Part shown: piece by piece, positions 17,683-26,148 of the stretch | Numbering within the stretch: position 1 is the first letter of the stretch | Layout of the letters: every line of letters begins with the position of its first letter | NCBI GenBank assembly: GCA_027669525.1 | Contig: JAQEDJ010000006.1 | Coordinates: 4,269-68,268 of the forward strand | Reading direction: 5' to 3' | DNA: 64,000 nucleotides | Source: Coriobacteriaceae bacterium AM48-5 | GTDB lineage: Bacteria > Actinomycetota > Coriobacteriia > Coriobacteriales > Coriobacteriaceae | Translations under genes and position numbers: made by a program | Notes under the pieces: generated by a model | The model's input: the letters and a program-made list of their open reading frames with translations, nothing else | What the model was told of the DNA's origin: nothing | Databases searched by the model: none

Positions 17683-17754
17683 TGGAGGCGAAGCGGATTC
17701 GAACCGGGGGTAAAGGCTTTGCAGGCCTCTGCCTTACCACTTGGCCACTTCGCC
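17683..17754 (-). tRNA. tRNA-Cys (GCA)
   Basis: Acceptor GGCGAAG/CTTCGCC, anticodon loop CTGCAAA with anticodon GCA, short D arm typical of tRNA-Cys, encoded CCA. It sits between two tRNA-Gly genes; GC-rich spacer hairpins on both sides probably guide processing. Confidence 0.95.
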
Positions 17755-17788
17755 GAAAAAGGACCGCCTAAACGGTCCGGAAATGCAA

Positions 17789-17864
17789 TGGAGCGGACAA
17801 CGGGGCTCGAACCCGCGACCCCAACCTTGGCAAGGTTGTGCTCTACCAACTGAGCCATGTCCGC
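17789..17864 (-). tRNA. tRNA-Gly (GCC), copy 3
   Basis: Identical to the other two Gly genes; anticodon GCC, encoded CCA. It is the first gene of its cluster, just after the promoter at 17870-17928. Confidence 0.95.
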
Positions 17865-17869
17865 TTGCG

Positions 17870-17928
17870 GGTTATTAATTTACGCGAGTTGTCCAAAAGA
17901 CGCAAGTACTTTTTTCAAAAAACTTGTC
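17870..17928 (-). promoter_or_regulatory. Stable-RNA promoter for the tRNA-Gly/Cys/Gly cluster
   Basis: Minus strand TTGCGT (-35), 17-nt spacer, TAAATT (-10), preceded by ACAAGTTTTTTGAAAAAAGT abutting the -35 region. It matches the layout of the promoters at 15173 and 21341. Confidence 0.8.
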
Positions 17929-17969
17929 TGCCGCATGTTCTTAGTAGCTAAACGCGCTAAAGCGATTGG

Positions 17970-18716
17970 CTAGGCACACGACTCCAGCGCTCCGCTAAAC
18001 AGCTTCACCATCTGCACGCGCGTGCCGGCGCCGTCCGTACGACGAGCAACCTCCACGTTATCGACGAGCATACGCATAAGCTTGATACCACGGCCGCGCT
18101 CCTCTGATGCGACCGGTTCGCTCGTTTCATCGATAGAATAGCCGGCACCTCGATCAAGCACCTCAACCACAACGCGATCGCCATAGGCCTGAACCGTCAG
18201 GACGCACCCGATACCGCCCGCATGGTCATAGGCATTACCCAGCGCCTCCCCCGACGCCAATGCGACATCGTAGCGCTCGTCGCGGCGCAACGGAAGCGAT
18301 TCAAGGAGTTCGGCGATGCGATGTCGGTAGTATGGAAGATTCTCGATACCCTGACGGACCTCGACGCTCTTACTCCAGCGAGGCAGCTCCCCCACCGGAA
18401 TGGCGGGAATAGACTCCCGTGCCGGCCCCGCGACATGAAGGATATCGACAAGACGAGCAATCTCCAAAAAGCGAACAACTTCACCCGATGCATTGACGAG
18501 CGAGAGCAGGCCTTCTCGCCTCATGAGCTCACGAGCGCGCGTAAGCAGGAATGCCAAGCCCGTCGAATCGATAAAGCTAACAGCCTGACAGTTGATGACG
18601 ACACGACGCACGCCGCGGCCAATCAAAGCATCCAACCGCCGACGCAGCGCAGGCACCGTGGCGATGTCGATATCGCCTGGTGGCGTCAAAACCGCTATGT
18701 CATTCCACTCATTCAT
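17970..18716 (-). CDS. STAS domain fused to RsbW-type HATPase (partner-switch regulator)
   Basis: 248 residues. Residues ~1-100 are a STAS domain with the phosphorylatable Ser in FIDSTGLAFLL. Residues ~120-248 are a histidine-kinase-like ATPase with N box EALGNAYDHA, G1 DRGAGYS and G2 RGRGIKLMRML, as in RsbW/SpoIIAB serine kinases. Normally antagonist and kinase are separate proteins; here they are one chain. It sits 78 nt downstream of a SpoIIE-type phosphatase, the expected partner for dephosphorylating the STAS serine. No sigma factor gene is adjacent. The ATG at 18716 is preferred over a TTG 18 nt upstream. Confidence 0.88.
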   Translation of the reverse strand: MNEWNDIAVLTPPGDIDIATVPALRRRLDALIGRGVRRVVINCQAVSFIDSTGLAFLLTRARELMRREGLLSLVNASGEVVRFLEIARLVDILHVAGPARESIPAIPVGELPRWSKSVEVRQGIENLPYYRHRIAELLESLPLRRDERYDVALASGEALGNAYDHAGGIGCVLTVQAYGDRVVVEVLDRGAGYSIDETSEPVASEERGRGIKLMRMLVDNVEVARRTDGAGTRVQMVKLFSGALESCA

Positions 18717-18794
18717 ACGACTATGGTTCCCCAAAAAAGCCCACTCGATGCATTCGTTTCCCCAACCGTACGGATTCAGCCCGCCCAGCGTCGT

Positions 18795-21140
18795 CTATGA
18801 ACGACCCCGTAAAAACTCAAGGGACACCAATGCAATGTCATCGTCCAGCGCCGATTCGGTAAATCGGTCGAGCTCGCCCAAGACCTTGCCGCAGATTCCC
18901 GATACGCCCTCACCCGAGACAGAGAGCAGAAGGTCACGAAGGCGCTGCTCGCCAAAAAAAGCACCCGAGCGGTCACGTGCTTCGATTGTTCCGTCGGTGT
19001 ACATAAATAGCATGTCACCAGGAGCGAACGTAAACACGCCTGTCTCGTACACCATGCTCTCAAAGGCACCGATTACCCCCGATTGGCATCCAAGCAGCTC
19101 GACCTCTCCCCCACGAGCCTCGCCGCCACCCAGCGGCATCGACTCTGGCCTGATGACCATGGTCGGAGGATGGCCCGCCGAACAATACGTTGCGCGTCCG
19201 GCTTTAAGGTCAATCTTGGCGATAAAGGCCGTCACGAACGTCTCGACCCTCGAAAAGCCCATAAGCATGCTGTTAAGGGAGCGTGCCATGCGGGCCGGTC
19301 CAGCGCCCTCCCAGGCATATGCCGTCAGGGCCGTCTTGACGAGTGCGGACATCGATGCAGCCTCAATGCCTTTGCCAGACACATCGCCCAGAATCATGAC
19401 GGCGCAATCGTCGGGAAGACGGATGAGCGTATAGAAATCGCCGCCGACCAACGCCGAGTTCGTGGCCGACAGGTACACCGAATCGGCGGCGATTCCCGGA
19501 ACATCCCCCAGTGAATTTCTCATGCCAATCTGGAGGGTCTGAGCGATATGGCGCTCCTCACGCTTTTGAGATTCGCCTTCATAGATCAGTTCAAAGTCAT
19601 GGGCCAAGTGCACCATGTAGTCGTATTCAAGGTCGTCGATTGGTTCCTGGCTGCCATCACGGAGCAGCAAGGCGCGCGTTGTCGGCCCCTTTGCGACATC
19701 AGCGTGAACGATCGCATCGTTGTTTCGCTTGTCATCCGCCTCCGAGCGATAGCGCCCCGCCTCGATACCGGAGTCGACATACAGTCCCTGACACGGCAGG
19801 CCGTGGGCTCTCAGCCATGCACCCATAGGCGTGGATTCATCCACGCGCGTTAGGCGCACGTGCTTGAGATCGTCAGCGCTCGTCCCGCCCAGCACCGACG
19901 TCTCGAACCCATCGGAAGCTGATCCCAGGCACGCTGCCGGCGTCGTGACAGAAAAGAAGAGCGACTCCGGATCGCCCGGCAACGCTACGCGACTGCCGCC
20001 CTCAAAATCGATGACATAGGTTTCGAGGCCCGCATCATACTCCACGGGGCAAAAATGACAGTTGAGCACGGCGCAAATTTCCGACGATACCGCGCGCGAA
20101 GCGACGACGGGATCATCAAGATAGGTAAAAAGCTCATCGCGCAGCACGTTGAGCGAACGACCAAGTTCTGCCGTGCGGCGCGAACGTAAGCTCGACGCCA
20201 TGCCGACCATCTGAATAGACAGGTAATCGCAGATGACCTCGAGCACGTTAAGGTCATAGGCAAGTGGCGCCTGTGGACGTTTCCAACCGACCTCCAACAC
20301 ACCGAGCACCTGCGTGCCGTAAAACACGGGAAGACAGATCTCACTGCGATACGGAGGCATATCCTGCACGCGCAGCAAGTGTTTGGAACGATTGTCCAAA
20401 TCAATGAACATACCCGAAGCAACGCGGTCGCCCTCAAGGTCCTGCTGGATCGACAGACGACAGGCACGCGACTCACGAAGCACGTAGGTCGGAATGCCCG
20501 CGCCGTACGGCATAAATTCGGGAAGGTAGCTATCATGCAGCTCCTTGGAAACACCGCGGAGCTTAAAACCGCCGCTCTCAGAAAAATAAATCGCAGCTCC
20601 AGAGGCATCGAGCGTTCCGACGAGCCGATTCAAAACGGTATCGAGCAAGCTGGGGAGCTCATCGGAGCCCACGGTACTCATAATGACCGAAAGGGTACCC
20701 GAAAGGCGTTTATTCGCCACCCTAAGCTCCGATAGCGCACGTTTGAGCTGACGATCGTGGGAATACTGCTCTTCGATGCTGTGAAGCGCCACCAGGACGC
20801 GCGGCGTGCGGCGTCCAAAGATACGCGGAGGCGTAACGGAACCTGCGCGAACCAAGACGGGAATAAAGGACCCGTCGCTCAGCTTGAGCATCAGCTCGCT
20901 CTCGCAGCCATCGGTCTCAAACGGCAGACGATGTTCGGTCGCGCGCTCAAAGGCAGACGAGTACAGAACGTCCTTGACATCACCGTTGATGACGTCAGCG
21001 CGCTCCTCGCACATCAGATCGAGCAAACGATTATTCACATGAAGGATGGTTCCGTCGAGCTCACAAATGATGACAGCATCGCTCGTGATCTCGACCAGTT
21101 GGGCAACGTCTGCCCACTCGTTGCGCTCAAGCGTTTCCAT
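18795..21140 (-). CDS. PAS-GAF-SpoIIE (PP2C) serine phosphatase
   Basis: 781 residues. A PAS domain lies at ~10-120 (AVIICELDGTILHVNNRLLDL), a GAF-like domain at ~150-320 (YRSEICLPVFYGTQVLGVLEVG), a less clear region with several Cys at ~340-500, and a SpoIIE/PP2C catalytic domain at ~540-780 (SALVGGDFYTLI, ILGDVSGKGIEAA, DMLFMYTDGTIEAR, LDDDIALVSLEF) with the metal-binding aspartates in place. It likely dephosphorylates the STAS protein encoded next to it in response to a cytosolic signal. The ATG at 21140 follows GAGG at good spacing; the GTG 12 nt upstream does not. Confidence 0.9.
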   Translation of the reverse strand: METLERNEWADVAQLVEITSDAVIICELDGTILHVNNRLLDLMCEERADVINGDVKDVLYSSAFERATEHRLPFETDGCESELMLKLSDGSFIPVLVRAGSVTPPRIFGRRTPRVLVALHSIEEQYSHDRQLKRALSELRVANKRLSGTLSVIMSTVGSDELPSLLDTVLNRLVGTLDASGAAIYFSESGGFKLRGVSKELHDSYLPEFMPYGAGIPTYVLRESRACRLSIQQDLEGDRVASGMFIDLDNRSKHLLRVQDMPPYRSEICLPVFYGTQVLGVLEVGWKRPQAPLAYDLNVLEVICDYLSIQMVGMASSLRSRRTAELGRSLNVLRDELFTYLDDPVVASRAVSSEICAVLNCHFCPVEYDAGLETYVIDFEGGSRVALPGDPESLFFSVTTPAACLGSASDGFETSVLGGTSADDLKHVRLTRVDESTPMGAWLRAHGLPCQGLYVDSGIEAGRYRSEADDKRNNDAIVHADVAKGPTTRALLLRDGSQEPIDDLEYDYMVHLAHDFELIYEGESQKREERHIAQTLQIGMRNSLGDVPGIAADSVYLSATNSALVGGDFYTLIRLPDDCAVMILGDVSGKGIEAASMSALVKTALTAYAWEGAGPARMARSLNSMLMGFSRVETFVTAFIAKIDLKAGRATYCSAGHPPTMVIRPESMPLGGGEARGGEVELLGCQSGVIGAFESMVYETGVFTFAPGDMLFMYTDGTIEARDRSGAFFGEQRLRDLLLSVSGEGVSGICGKVLGELDRFTESALDDDIALVSLEFLRGRS

Positions 21141-21166
21141 CGTGGACCTCACCGTCTATCGGTAAC

Positions 21167-21188
21167 AAAAAAGCCTCCGAAGAGGCTT
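21167..21188 (-). terminator. Intrinsic terminator of tRNA-Leu
   Basis: Minus strand GCCTC ttcg GAGGC followed by six U. It separates the tRNA from the phosphatase gene. Confidence 0.85.
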
Positions 21189-21199
21189 CTCAAATGCGA

Positions 21200-21289
21200 T
21201 GGTGTCGGAGGCGGGACTTGAACCCGCATGACCAAAAAGCGGTCACTAGCACCTCAAGCTAGCGCGTCTGCCAATTCCGCCACTCCGAC
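21200..21289 (-). tRNA. tRNA-Leu (GAG)
   Basis: Type II tRNA with a long variable arm. Acceptor GTCGGAG/CTCCGAC, anticodon stem CTAGC/GCTAG with loop TTGAGGT (anticodon GAG), encoded CCA. Confidence 0.93.
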
Positions 21290-21340
21290 ATGCTATGTTG
21301 TTGATTCGCAGTTCGTTTTGTTGGACCCGCGCGTTCAACG

Positions 21341-21400
21341 AGGAAAATAATAACCTATGATTCGAGAACTGTGCAAGCACTTTTTTGAAAAAAGTTTACG
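21341..21400 (-). promoter_or_regulatory. Stable-RNA promoter for tRNA-Leu
   Basis: Minus strand TTGCAC (-35), 17-nt spacer, TTATTA (-10), preceded by AACTTTTTTCAAAAAAGTGC, which abuts and overlaps the start of the -35 region. It is the third instance of the module seen before the other tRNA units. Confidence 0.8.
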
Positions 21401-21433
21401 AATTTGTAATTGCGCAGGTAGATCCGTATGTCC

Positions 21434-21558
21434 GGCCCCGAATCGGTGCTGCCTCCCTGCGCGTCCTCGGGCATGAGCGATATTTTGCTACGCACTTCAT
21501 GCTGCAAAATATCGCTCCCCCTGCGGAATGCGCCGGGAGGCAGCACCGATTCGGGGCC
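21434..21558. repeat. Long nested hairpin element E3
   Basis: Perfect 24-bp outer stem (21434-21457 with 21535-21558, beginning GGCCCCGAATCGG) and perfect 14-bp inner stem (21475-21488 with 21504-21517, GAGCGATATTTTGC). Read on the minus strand, the 5' linker has GCATTCCGCAGG and the 3' linker ATGCCCGAGGACG. These correspond to the linkers of E4 and E1 in unrelated stems. Confidence 0.85.
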
Positions 21559-21619
21559 TACGGCCACATTCTCCAAACACAATTCCCAAACATGTTCTGG
21601 GGGCTGATAAAAAGTTTGT

Positions 21620-21674
21620 GGCTCGGCTTTGCCGAGCCCTTATATAAGGAGGCCGGAGCTAAAGCTCCGGCCTC
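21620..21674. terminator. Two strong hairpins downstream of E3
   Basis: GGCTCGGC ttt GCCGAGCC at 21620-21638, then a 12-bp perfect stem GAGGCCGGAGCT aa AGCTCCGGCCTC at 21649-21674. There is no U-run beside them. Together with E3 and E4 they fill the otherwise gene-free 21.40-21.88 kb block. Confidence 0.5.
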
Positions 21675-21740
21675 GCTCAATTTCCTATTAGATTAAGTGA
21701 GCGATCAAGGAATCGCACTCCCCCCTGCCGAGTTACCGCA

Positions 21741-21867
21741 GGGCCCGCCCTGGTGTTACTTTTCAGAACATTCCGCAGGACGCAAGTAACCCCCGCCGCA
21801 CAAAGTGCGCAGCGGGGGTTACTTGCATGTCCGAGGACGTTCTGAAAAGTAACACCAGGGCGGGCCC
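21741..21867. repeat. Long nested hairpin element E4
   Basis: Perfect 29-bp outer stem (21741-21769 with 21839-21867) and perfect 15-bp inner stem (21782-21796 with 21812-21826), extended by CGCAC aaa GTGCG at the tip. The linkers are ATTCCGCAGGAC (5') and ATGTCCGAGGAC (3'). It lies in the 3' untranslated region of the opp operon, 17 bases past the oppF stop. Confidence 0.88.
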
Positions 21868-21883
21868 GGACGAAAACAACCGA

Positions 21884-22912
21884 CTACAGGTCGATGTGCG
21901 ATTCCTTGATCGGGAACGGCTCGGCGAAGTGGCAGGCGCAGCAGTGACCCGGTGCGACTTCCTTAAACTCGGGAAGCTTCTCAGAGCAGATACCCTGCGC
22001 AATCGGGCAGCGCGTGTGGAAACGGCAACCGGTCGGCGGATCCAGCGGTGACGGCGGGTCGCCGGCAAGGATGATGCGCTTACGAGTCTTCTGGATATCC
22101 GGATCGGGCACCGGCACAGCAGACAGCAGCGACTGCGTGTACGGGTGGTGCGGCTCACTGTAGAGCGTCTTCCAGTCCGAAACCTCAACCATCTTGCCCA
22201 GGTACATAACGGCAACACGGTCGGAAATATGCTGTACGACAGAGAGGTCATGAGCAATGAAGAGATAAGCCGTACCGAACTTGTCCTGGAGCTCCTTCAA
22301 CAGGTTCAGAACCTGGGCCTGAATGGACACATCCAGAGCGGAAACCGGCTCGTCGCAGATAATCAGCTTGGGCTTAAGCGCAAATGCACGGGCAATGCCG
22401 ACACGCTGACGCTGGCCGCCGGAAAACTCATGAGGATAGCGGTTAATGTGCTCGGGGTTCAGTCCGACAACGTCGAGAAGCTCGCGGACACGCTCAATGC
22501 GCTCCTCCTTGGTGCCCACGCCGTGAATGGTCATGGGCTCGGAGACGATCTCACCGATTGTCATACGAGGATTGAGCGAAGCATAAGGATCCTGGAAGAT
22601 AAACTGCATCTCACGACGCATGTCCTTGATCTCATGCTTGCTCATCTCGGCAACATCTTTGCCCTGGAAGAACACCTTACCGGCCGTCGGCTTGGTGAGG
22701 CGCATGATGGTACGGCCCGTGGTGGACTTACCGCAACCAGACTCGCCGACCAGACCAAAGGTCTCGCCAGGATAGATTTCGAACGAAATGTCGTTCACAG
22801 CAGAGACGACACGCTTGGAGAAGCGCTTGGCGAACATGCCGGACTCAGCGGGAAACTCCTTAGAGAGGTGCTCGACCTTCAGCAGCGGAGTACGCTCGTT
22901 GGTATCTGCCAT
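21884..22912 (-). CDS. oppF: Oligopeptide ABC transporter ATP-binding protein OppF
   Basis: 342 residues. Walker A GESGCGKSTTGRT, signature FSGGQRQRVGIARAF, Walker B KLIICDEPVSALD, then the oligopeptide-type C-terminal extension with CRFHTRCPIAQGIC. It powers uptake together with OppD. The start codon overlaps the oppD stop by one base (ATGA-type coupling). It is the last gene of oppABCDF. Confidence 0.93.
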   Translation of the reverse strand: MADTNERTPLLKVEHLSKEFPAESGMFAKRFSKRVVSAVNDISFEIYPGETFGLVGESGCGKSTTGRTIMRLTKPTAGKVFFQGKDVAEMSKHEIKDMRREMQFIFQDPYASLNPRMTIGEIVSEPMTIHGVGTKEERIERVRELLDVVGLNPEHINRYPHEFSGGQRQRVGIARAFALKPKLIICDEPVSALDVSIQAQVLNLLKELQDKFGTAYLFIAHDLSVVQHISDRVAVMYLGKMVEVSDWKTLYSEPHHPYTQSLLSAVPVPDPDIQKTRKRIILAGDPPSPLDPPTGCRFHTRCPIAQGICSEKLPEFKEVAPGHCCACHFAEPFPIKESHIDL

Positions 22913-24003
22913 TACGCCTCGCCTCCCTTCTTGGAATCCTTGCGCGTACGGGACGTCTCAGGAGCGTTCTTGAGGAACTCGGGGTCACCGGAGTAGTGGC
23001 ACGCAGAGTAATGACCAGACTCGGTGACAACGCGCTCGGGGCGCTGCTTGCGGCACTTGTCCGTCGCATAGGGGCAACGAGGAGAGAAGACGCAGCCCTC
23101 AGGCAAGTTCATGAGCGAAGGCGGGTTGCCGTGAATCGGCGTCAGCGGCTTCTTCTCTTCGATGGCCTGCTCCGGGATGGAGCGGATAAGGCCCCAGGTG
23201 TAGGGGTGGCGGCTCTCGTAGAAGATTTCCTCAGCAGTACCGAACTCGACAGGACGGCCGGCATACATAACCATGATTTTGTCGGCCATATCGGCGACAA
23301 CGCCCAGGTCATGGGTAATCATGATGATGGCGTTGCCGTTCTTCTCCTGCATTTCCTGCATAAGCTCAATAATCTGAGCCTGAATGGTAACGTCCAGGGC
23401 GGTCGTGGGCTCGTCGGCAATCAGAATATCGGGATCGCAGGCAAGGGCCATAGCAATCATGACGCGCTGACGCATGCCACCAGAGAACTGGTGCGGATAC
23501 TCATTGACGCGCTTCTCGGGCTCGGGAATGCCAACGAGGTCCAAAAGCTCGGTGGCGCGCTTGAGCGCCTCCTGCTTGGAGTAGCCACGATGCAGACGAA
23601 GGCCCTCGCCCACCTGCTTGCCGATCTTATAGACCGGGTTCAAGGAGGTCATAGGATCCTGGAAGATCATCGCGATATCGTTACCGCGAATGTGCTGCAT
23701 CTCTTCCTCGGTCATCTCGAGGATAGAACGACCGCGATAGCGAACGTCGCCGCCCTCAATCTTTCCCGGAGGCATCGAGATAAGACCCATGATGGTCATG
23801 GCGGTCACGGACTTACCGGAGCCGGACTCACCGACGACACCCAGGGTCTCGCCGCGATCGAGTGTGTAGGACACACCGTCGACAGCGCGAACGACACCAT
23901 CTTCGGTATGGAAATACATCTTAAGGTCATCGACCTCGAGCAGATGCTGGCCCTCGGGAACCGGCTGGTCCTTCAGGTCCACATAGTTCTTGTTCTTCTT
24001 CAT
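22912..24003 (-). CDS. oppD: Oligopeptide ABC transporter ATP-binding protein OppD
   Basis: 363 residues. Walker A GESGSGKSVTAM, signature FSGGMRQRVMIAMAL, Walker B ILIADEPTTALDV, and the C-terminal peptide-transporter extension GCVFSPRCPYATDKC. It lies 2 nt after the oppC stop. Its frame is undamaged. Confidence 0.93.
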   Translation of the reverse strand: MKKNKNYVDLKDQPVPEGQHLLEVDDLKMYFHTEDGVVRAVDGVSYTLDRGETLGVVGESGSGKSVTAMTIMGLISMPPGKIEGGDVRYRGRSILEMTEEEMQHIRGNDIAMIFQDPMTSLNPVYKIGKQVGEGLRLHRGYSKQEALKRATELLDLVGIPEPEKRVNEYPHQFSGGMRQRVMIAMALACDPDILIADEPTTALDVTIQAQIIELMQEMQEKNGNAIIMITHDLGVVADMADKIMVMYAGRPVEFGTAEEIFYESRHPYTWGLIRSIPEQAIEEKKPLTPIHGNPPSLMNLPEGCVFSPRCPYATDKCRKQRPERVVTESGHYSACHYSGDPEFLKNAPETSRTRKDSKKGGEA

Positions 24004-24005
24004 CC

Positions 24006-24940
24006 TTATGCGTCCTTCATCTTGACGTCGAGGGCGTCGCGCAGACCGTCACCCAGCAGGGTGAAGGCGAGCACCGTCGAGAGAATTGCCAGACCGGGCA
24101 TGATCATCATCCAGGGAGCAGTCAGAAGATACTGCTGACCGTCCTGAATCATGGAGCCCCACGAAGGCGTAGGCGGGATAACGCCCATGCCGAGGAAGGA
24201 CAGGGCAGACTCGGTCAGAATAGCGCCACCAATGTTCATGGTCGCATAGACCACGATAGAAGCAACGGAGTTCGGGAAGATATGGCGCATAACGATACGC
24301 GCATCGGATGCACCCATAGCGCGAGCGGCGTCAACATAGTCGTTCTCTTTGACCGTCAGGATCGCGGATCGGAAGACGCGCGCAATCGAAGGCCAGCCGA
24401 GAATGCCGATGGCGATAAAGACATTCTGAAGACCACGACCGATAACGGCAATCATGGCAACAACGAACAGCACGTACGGGAACGCCAGGAAGATGTCCGC
24501 ACAGCGCATGATGATCGTATCCCAGATGCCGCCATAGAAACCGGCCAGGCGCCCATGACCAGACCGATCACCGTGGAGATGGCGGTGGCCATAATACCGA
24601 CGGAAAGCGAAACGCGTGCACCGTAGATAACACGGACGAGAATGTCACGACCAAGAGAGTCGGTGCCAAACGGGTGCTCGGCACACGGAGCCAGCAGCGA
24701 CGTCTCGGCCATGGTGGTCGAGTCAGAAGCCGTAGGAGAGCCGAGCCAGGGCTTAGCCCACAGATCGGCGGTCAGGGCGACCACAACAACGATGATGATC
24801 CAGCAGACACCGATAACGGCGAGCTTGTTCTTACGAAGACGCTTAAAAGCGTCGCCCCACAGCGTGCGGGACTTGGCGGGAGCAGATGCGGCCTTGGTGG
24901 CGGTAGCCTGCTCCTGAGACTGAGAATCAGTTTCCTGCAT
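24006..24940 (-). CDS. oppC: Oligopeptide ABC transporter permease OppC (frame broken once)
   Basis: Inner-membrane permease with a cytoplasmic N-terminal tail, an early transmembrane segment (LAVIGVCWIIIVVVVALTA), a periplasmic FGTDSLGRDIL block and the EAA loop region DAARAMGASDARIVMRHIFPN. The frame is lost at 24548-24549: GGCGCCTGGCC needs a third C to join GLVMGAL to AGFYGGIWDTIIMRCADIF. Restored length is 311 residues, normal for OppC. Confidence 0.92.
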
Positions 24941-24954
24941 GAGACGTACCTCCC

Positions 24955-25992
24955 TTAGGCCTTATCCGACGGACCGCCAAGGCGGATGCGCGGGTCGAGG
25001 AATGCATAGCTAATGTCGACGAGCAGGTTGATCACCATAACGACGACAACAATGAGCGTAACGCCGCCCATAACGATGGGCCAGTCGCGCATGCTAATGG
25101 CGCGGTAGACCTCGAAGCCGATGCCGGGCCAGTTAAAGACCGTCTCGGTCAGGATGGCGCCCGAAAGCATGCCGCCGAAGTCGACACCAATATAGGTAAC
25201 GACGGGGATGAGTGCATTCTTAAGCGCATGCTTGATAATGATCGCGCGATTGGAGAGACCCTTGGCCTTTGCCGTACGGATGTAATCCTGGTTCATGACG
25301 TCAAGCAGCTGCGAGCGCATAATGCGGGCGGCATAAGCGGTCGAAACCGAAGCCAGCGTAATGGTCGGAAGCACATAGTGCATCCAATCCTGATACTGAG
25401 AGCTGGAACCGCCGGCACCCGAGATCGGCATGGAGAATGCACCGCCCGTGGCGTCCTTGAGAATGACGCCAAAGAACAGCTGCAGCAACATACCGAGCCA
25501 GAAGGCCGGGACGGCAACGAGAATCGACGTGGTGAGCGTTACCAAAATATCCCAGAAGGAATAACGCTTAACCGCCGAAATGATACCCGCACCGATACCC
25601 ATGATTGCCTCGAGCACGATGGCGCACGCGGCAAGTTTGACCGTATACGGATACTTCTGGGCAAAGATTTCCGTAACCGGCAGCTTGCGCTGGTACGAAT
25701 TGCCCAGATCGCCATGAAGCAGGCCGTTCATGTAATACAAGTAACGGTCCACGAGCGACGTTTGAACGGGGTCGCCGTTCTCGTCAAGGATCGCGTTGCC
25801 GTCCTCGTCCGTCTGGACCAGGTGATAGCGAACGCGAAGCTGAAGCTCCACCTCGGGGGACAGAGCCTTGTCTCCACCGATCAGCTTGATCGGATCTCCC
25901 GGCACGATATTCTGGAGGGCGAACAGAATCAGCGTAACGCCCAAAAACACCGGGATGAACTGAAGCACACGTTTAACGATGTACTTACCCAT
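24955..25992 (-). CDS. oppB: Oligopeptide ABC transporter permease OppB
   Basis: 345 residues with the OppB start (MGKYIVKRVLQFIPVFLGVTLILFAL), a periplasmic segment and the coupling loop YIRTAKAKGLSNRAIIIKHALKNALIP. It has six predicted membrane spans. It follows oppA after a 156-nt gap with a strong hairpin. Confidence 0.93.
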   Translation of the reverse strand: MGKYIVKRVLQFIPVFLGVTLILFALQNIVPGDPIKLIGGDKALSPEVELQLRVRYHLVQTDEDGNAILDENGDPVQTSLVDRYLYYMNGLLHGDLGNSYQRKLPVTEIFAQKYPYTVKLAACAIVLEAIMGIGAGIISAVKRYSFWDILVTLTTSILVAVPAFWLGMLLQLFFGVILKDATGGAFSMPISGAGGSSSQYQDWMHYVLPTITLASVSTAYAARIMRSQLLDVMNQDYIRTAKAKGLSNRAIIIKHALKNALIPVVTYIGVDFGGMLSGAILTETVFNWPGIGFEVYRAISMRDWPIVMGGVTLIVVVVMVINLLVDISYAFLDPRIRLGGPSDKA

Positions 25993-26022
25993 ACCACTCC
26001 CCTATCTAGGGATTAACCTAAA

Positions 26023-26052
26023 TGGGATGCCGATCGCCAGACCGGCATCCCA
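26023..26052 (-). terminator. Hairpin between oppA and oppB
   Basis: TGGGATGCCG and CGGCATCCCA pair perfectly around a 10-base loop. In binding-protein operons such hairpins stabilise the abundant binding-protein mRNA and reduce read-through to the membrane genes. Confidence 0.65.
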
Positions 26053-26148
26053 AAATTACCATCAGCCAGTTTACCCCAGGTTAGGGAGAACTGTATGTTT
26101 CCCATGAGTCTACGTAAATACTTGACCCTCACGGAAGCTGCAAAACCC

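Noticed and set aside
21434-21867. CRISPR array or insertion sequence in the hairpin block
   Set aside because: There are no regularly spaced direct repeats, no spacers, no transposase and no target duplication. The structure is inverted repeats only.
22912-24003. oppD/oppF as nickel or dipeptide-specific importers
   Set aside because: The sequence only supports the oligopeptide/dipeptide family. Nothing in the window points to a specific ligand.
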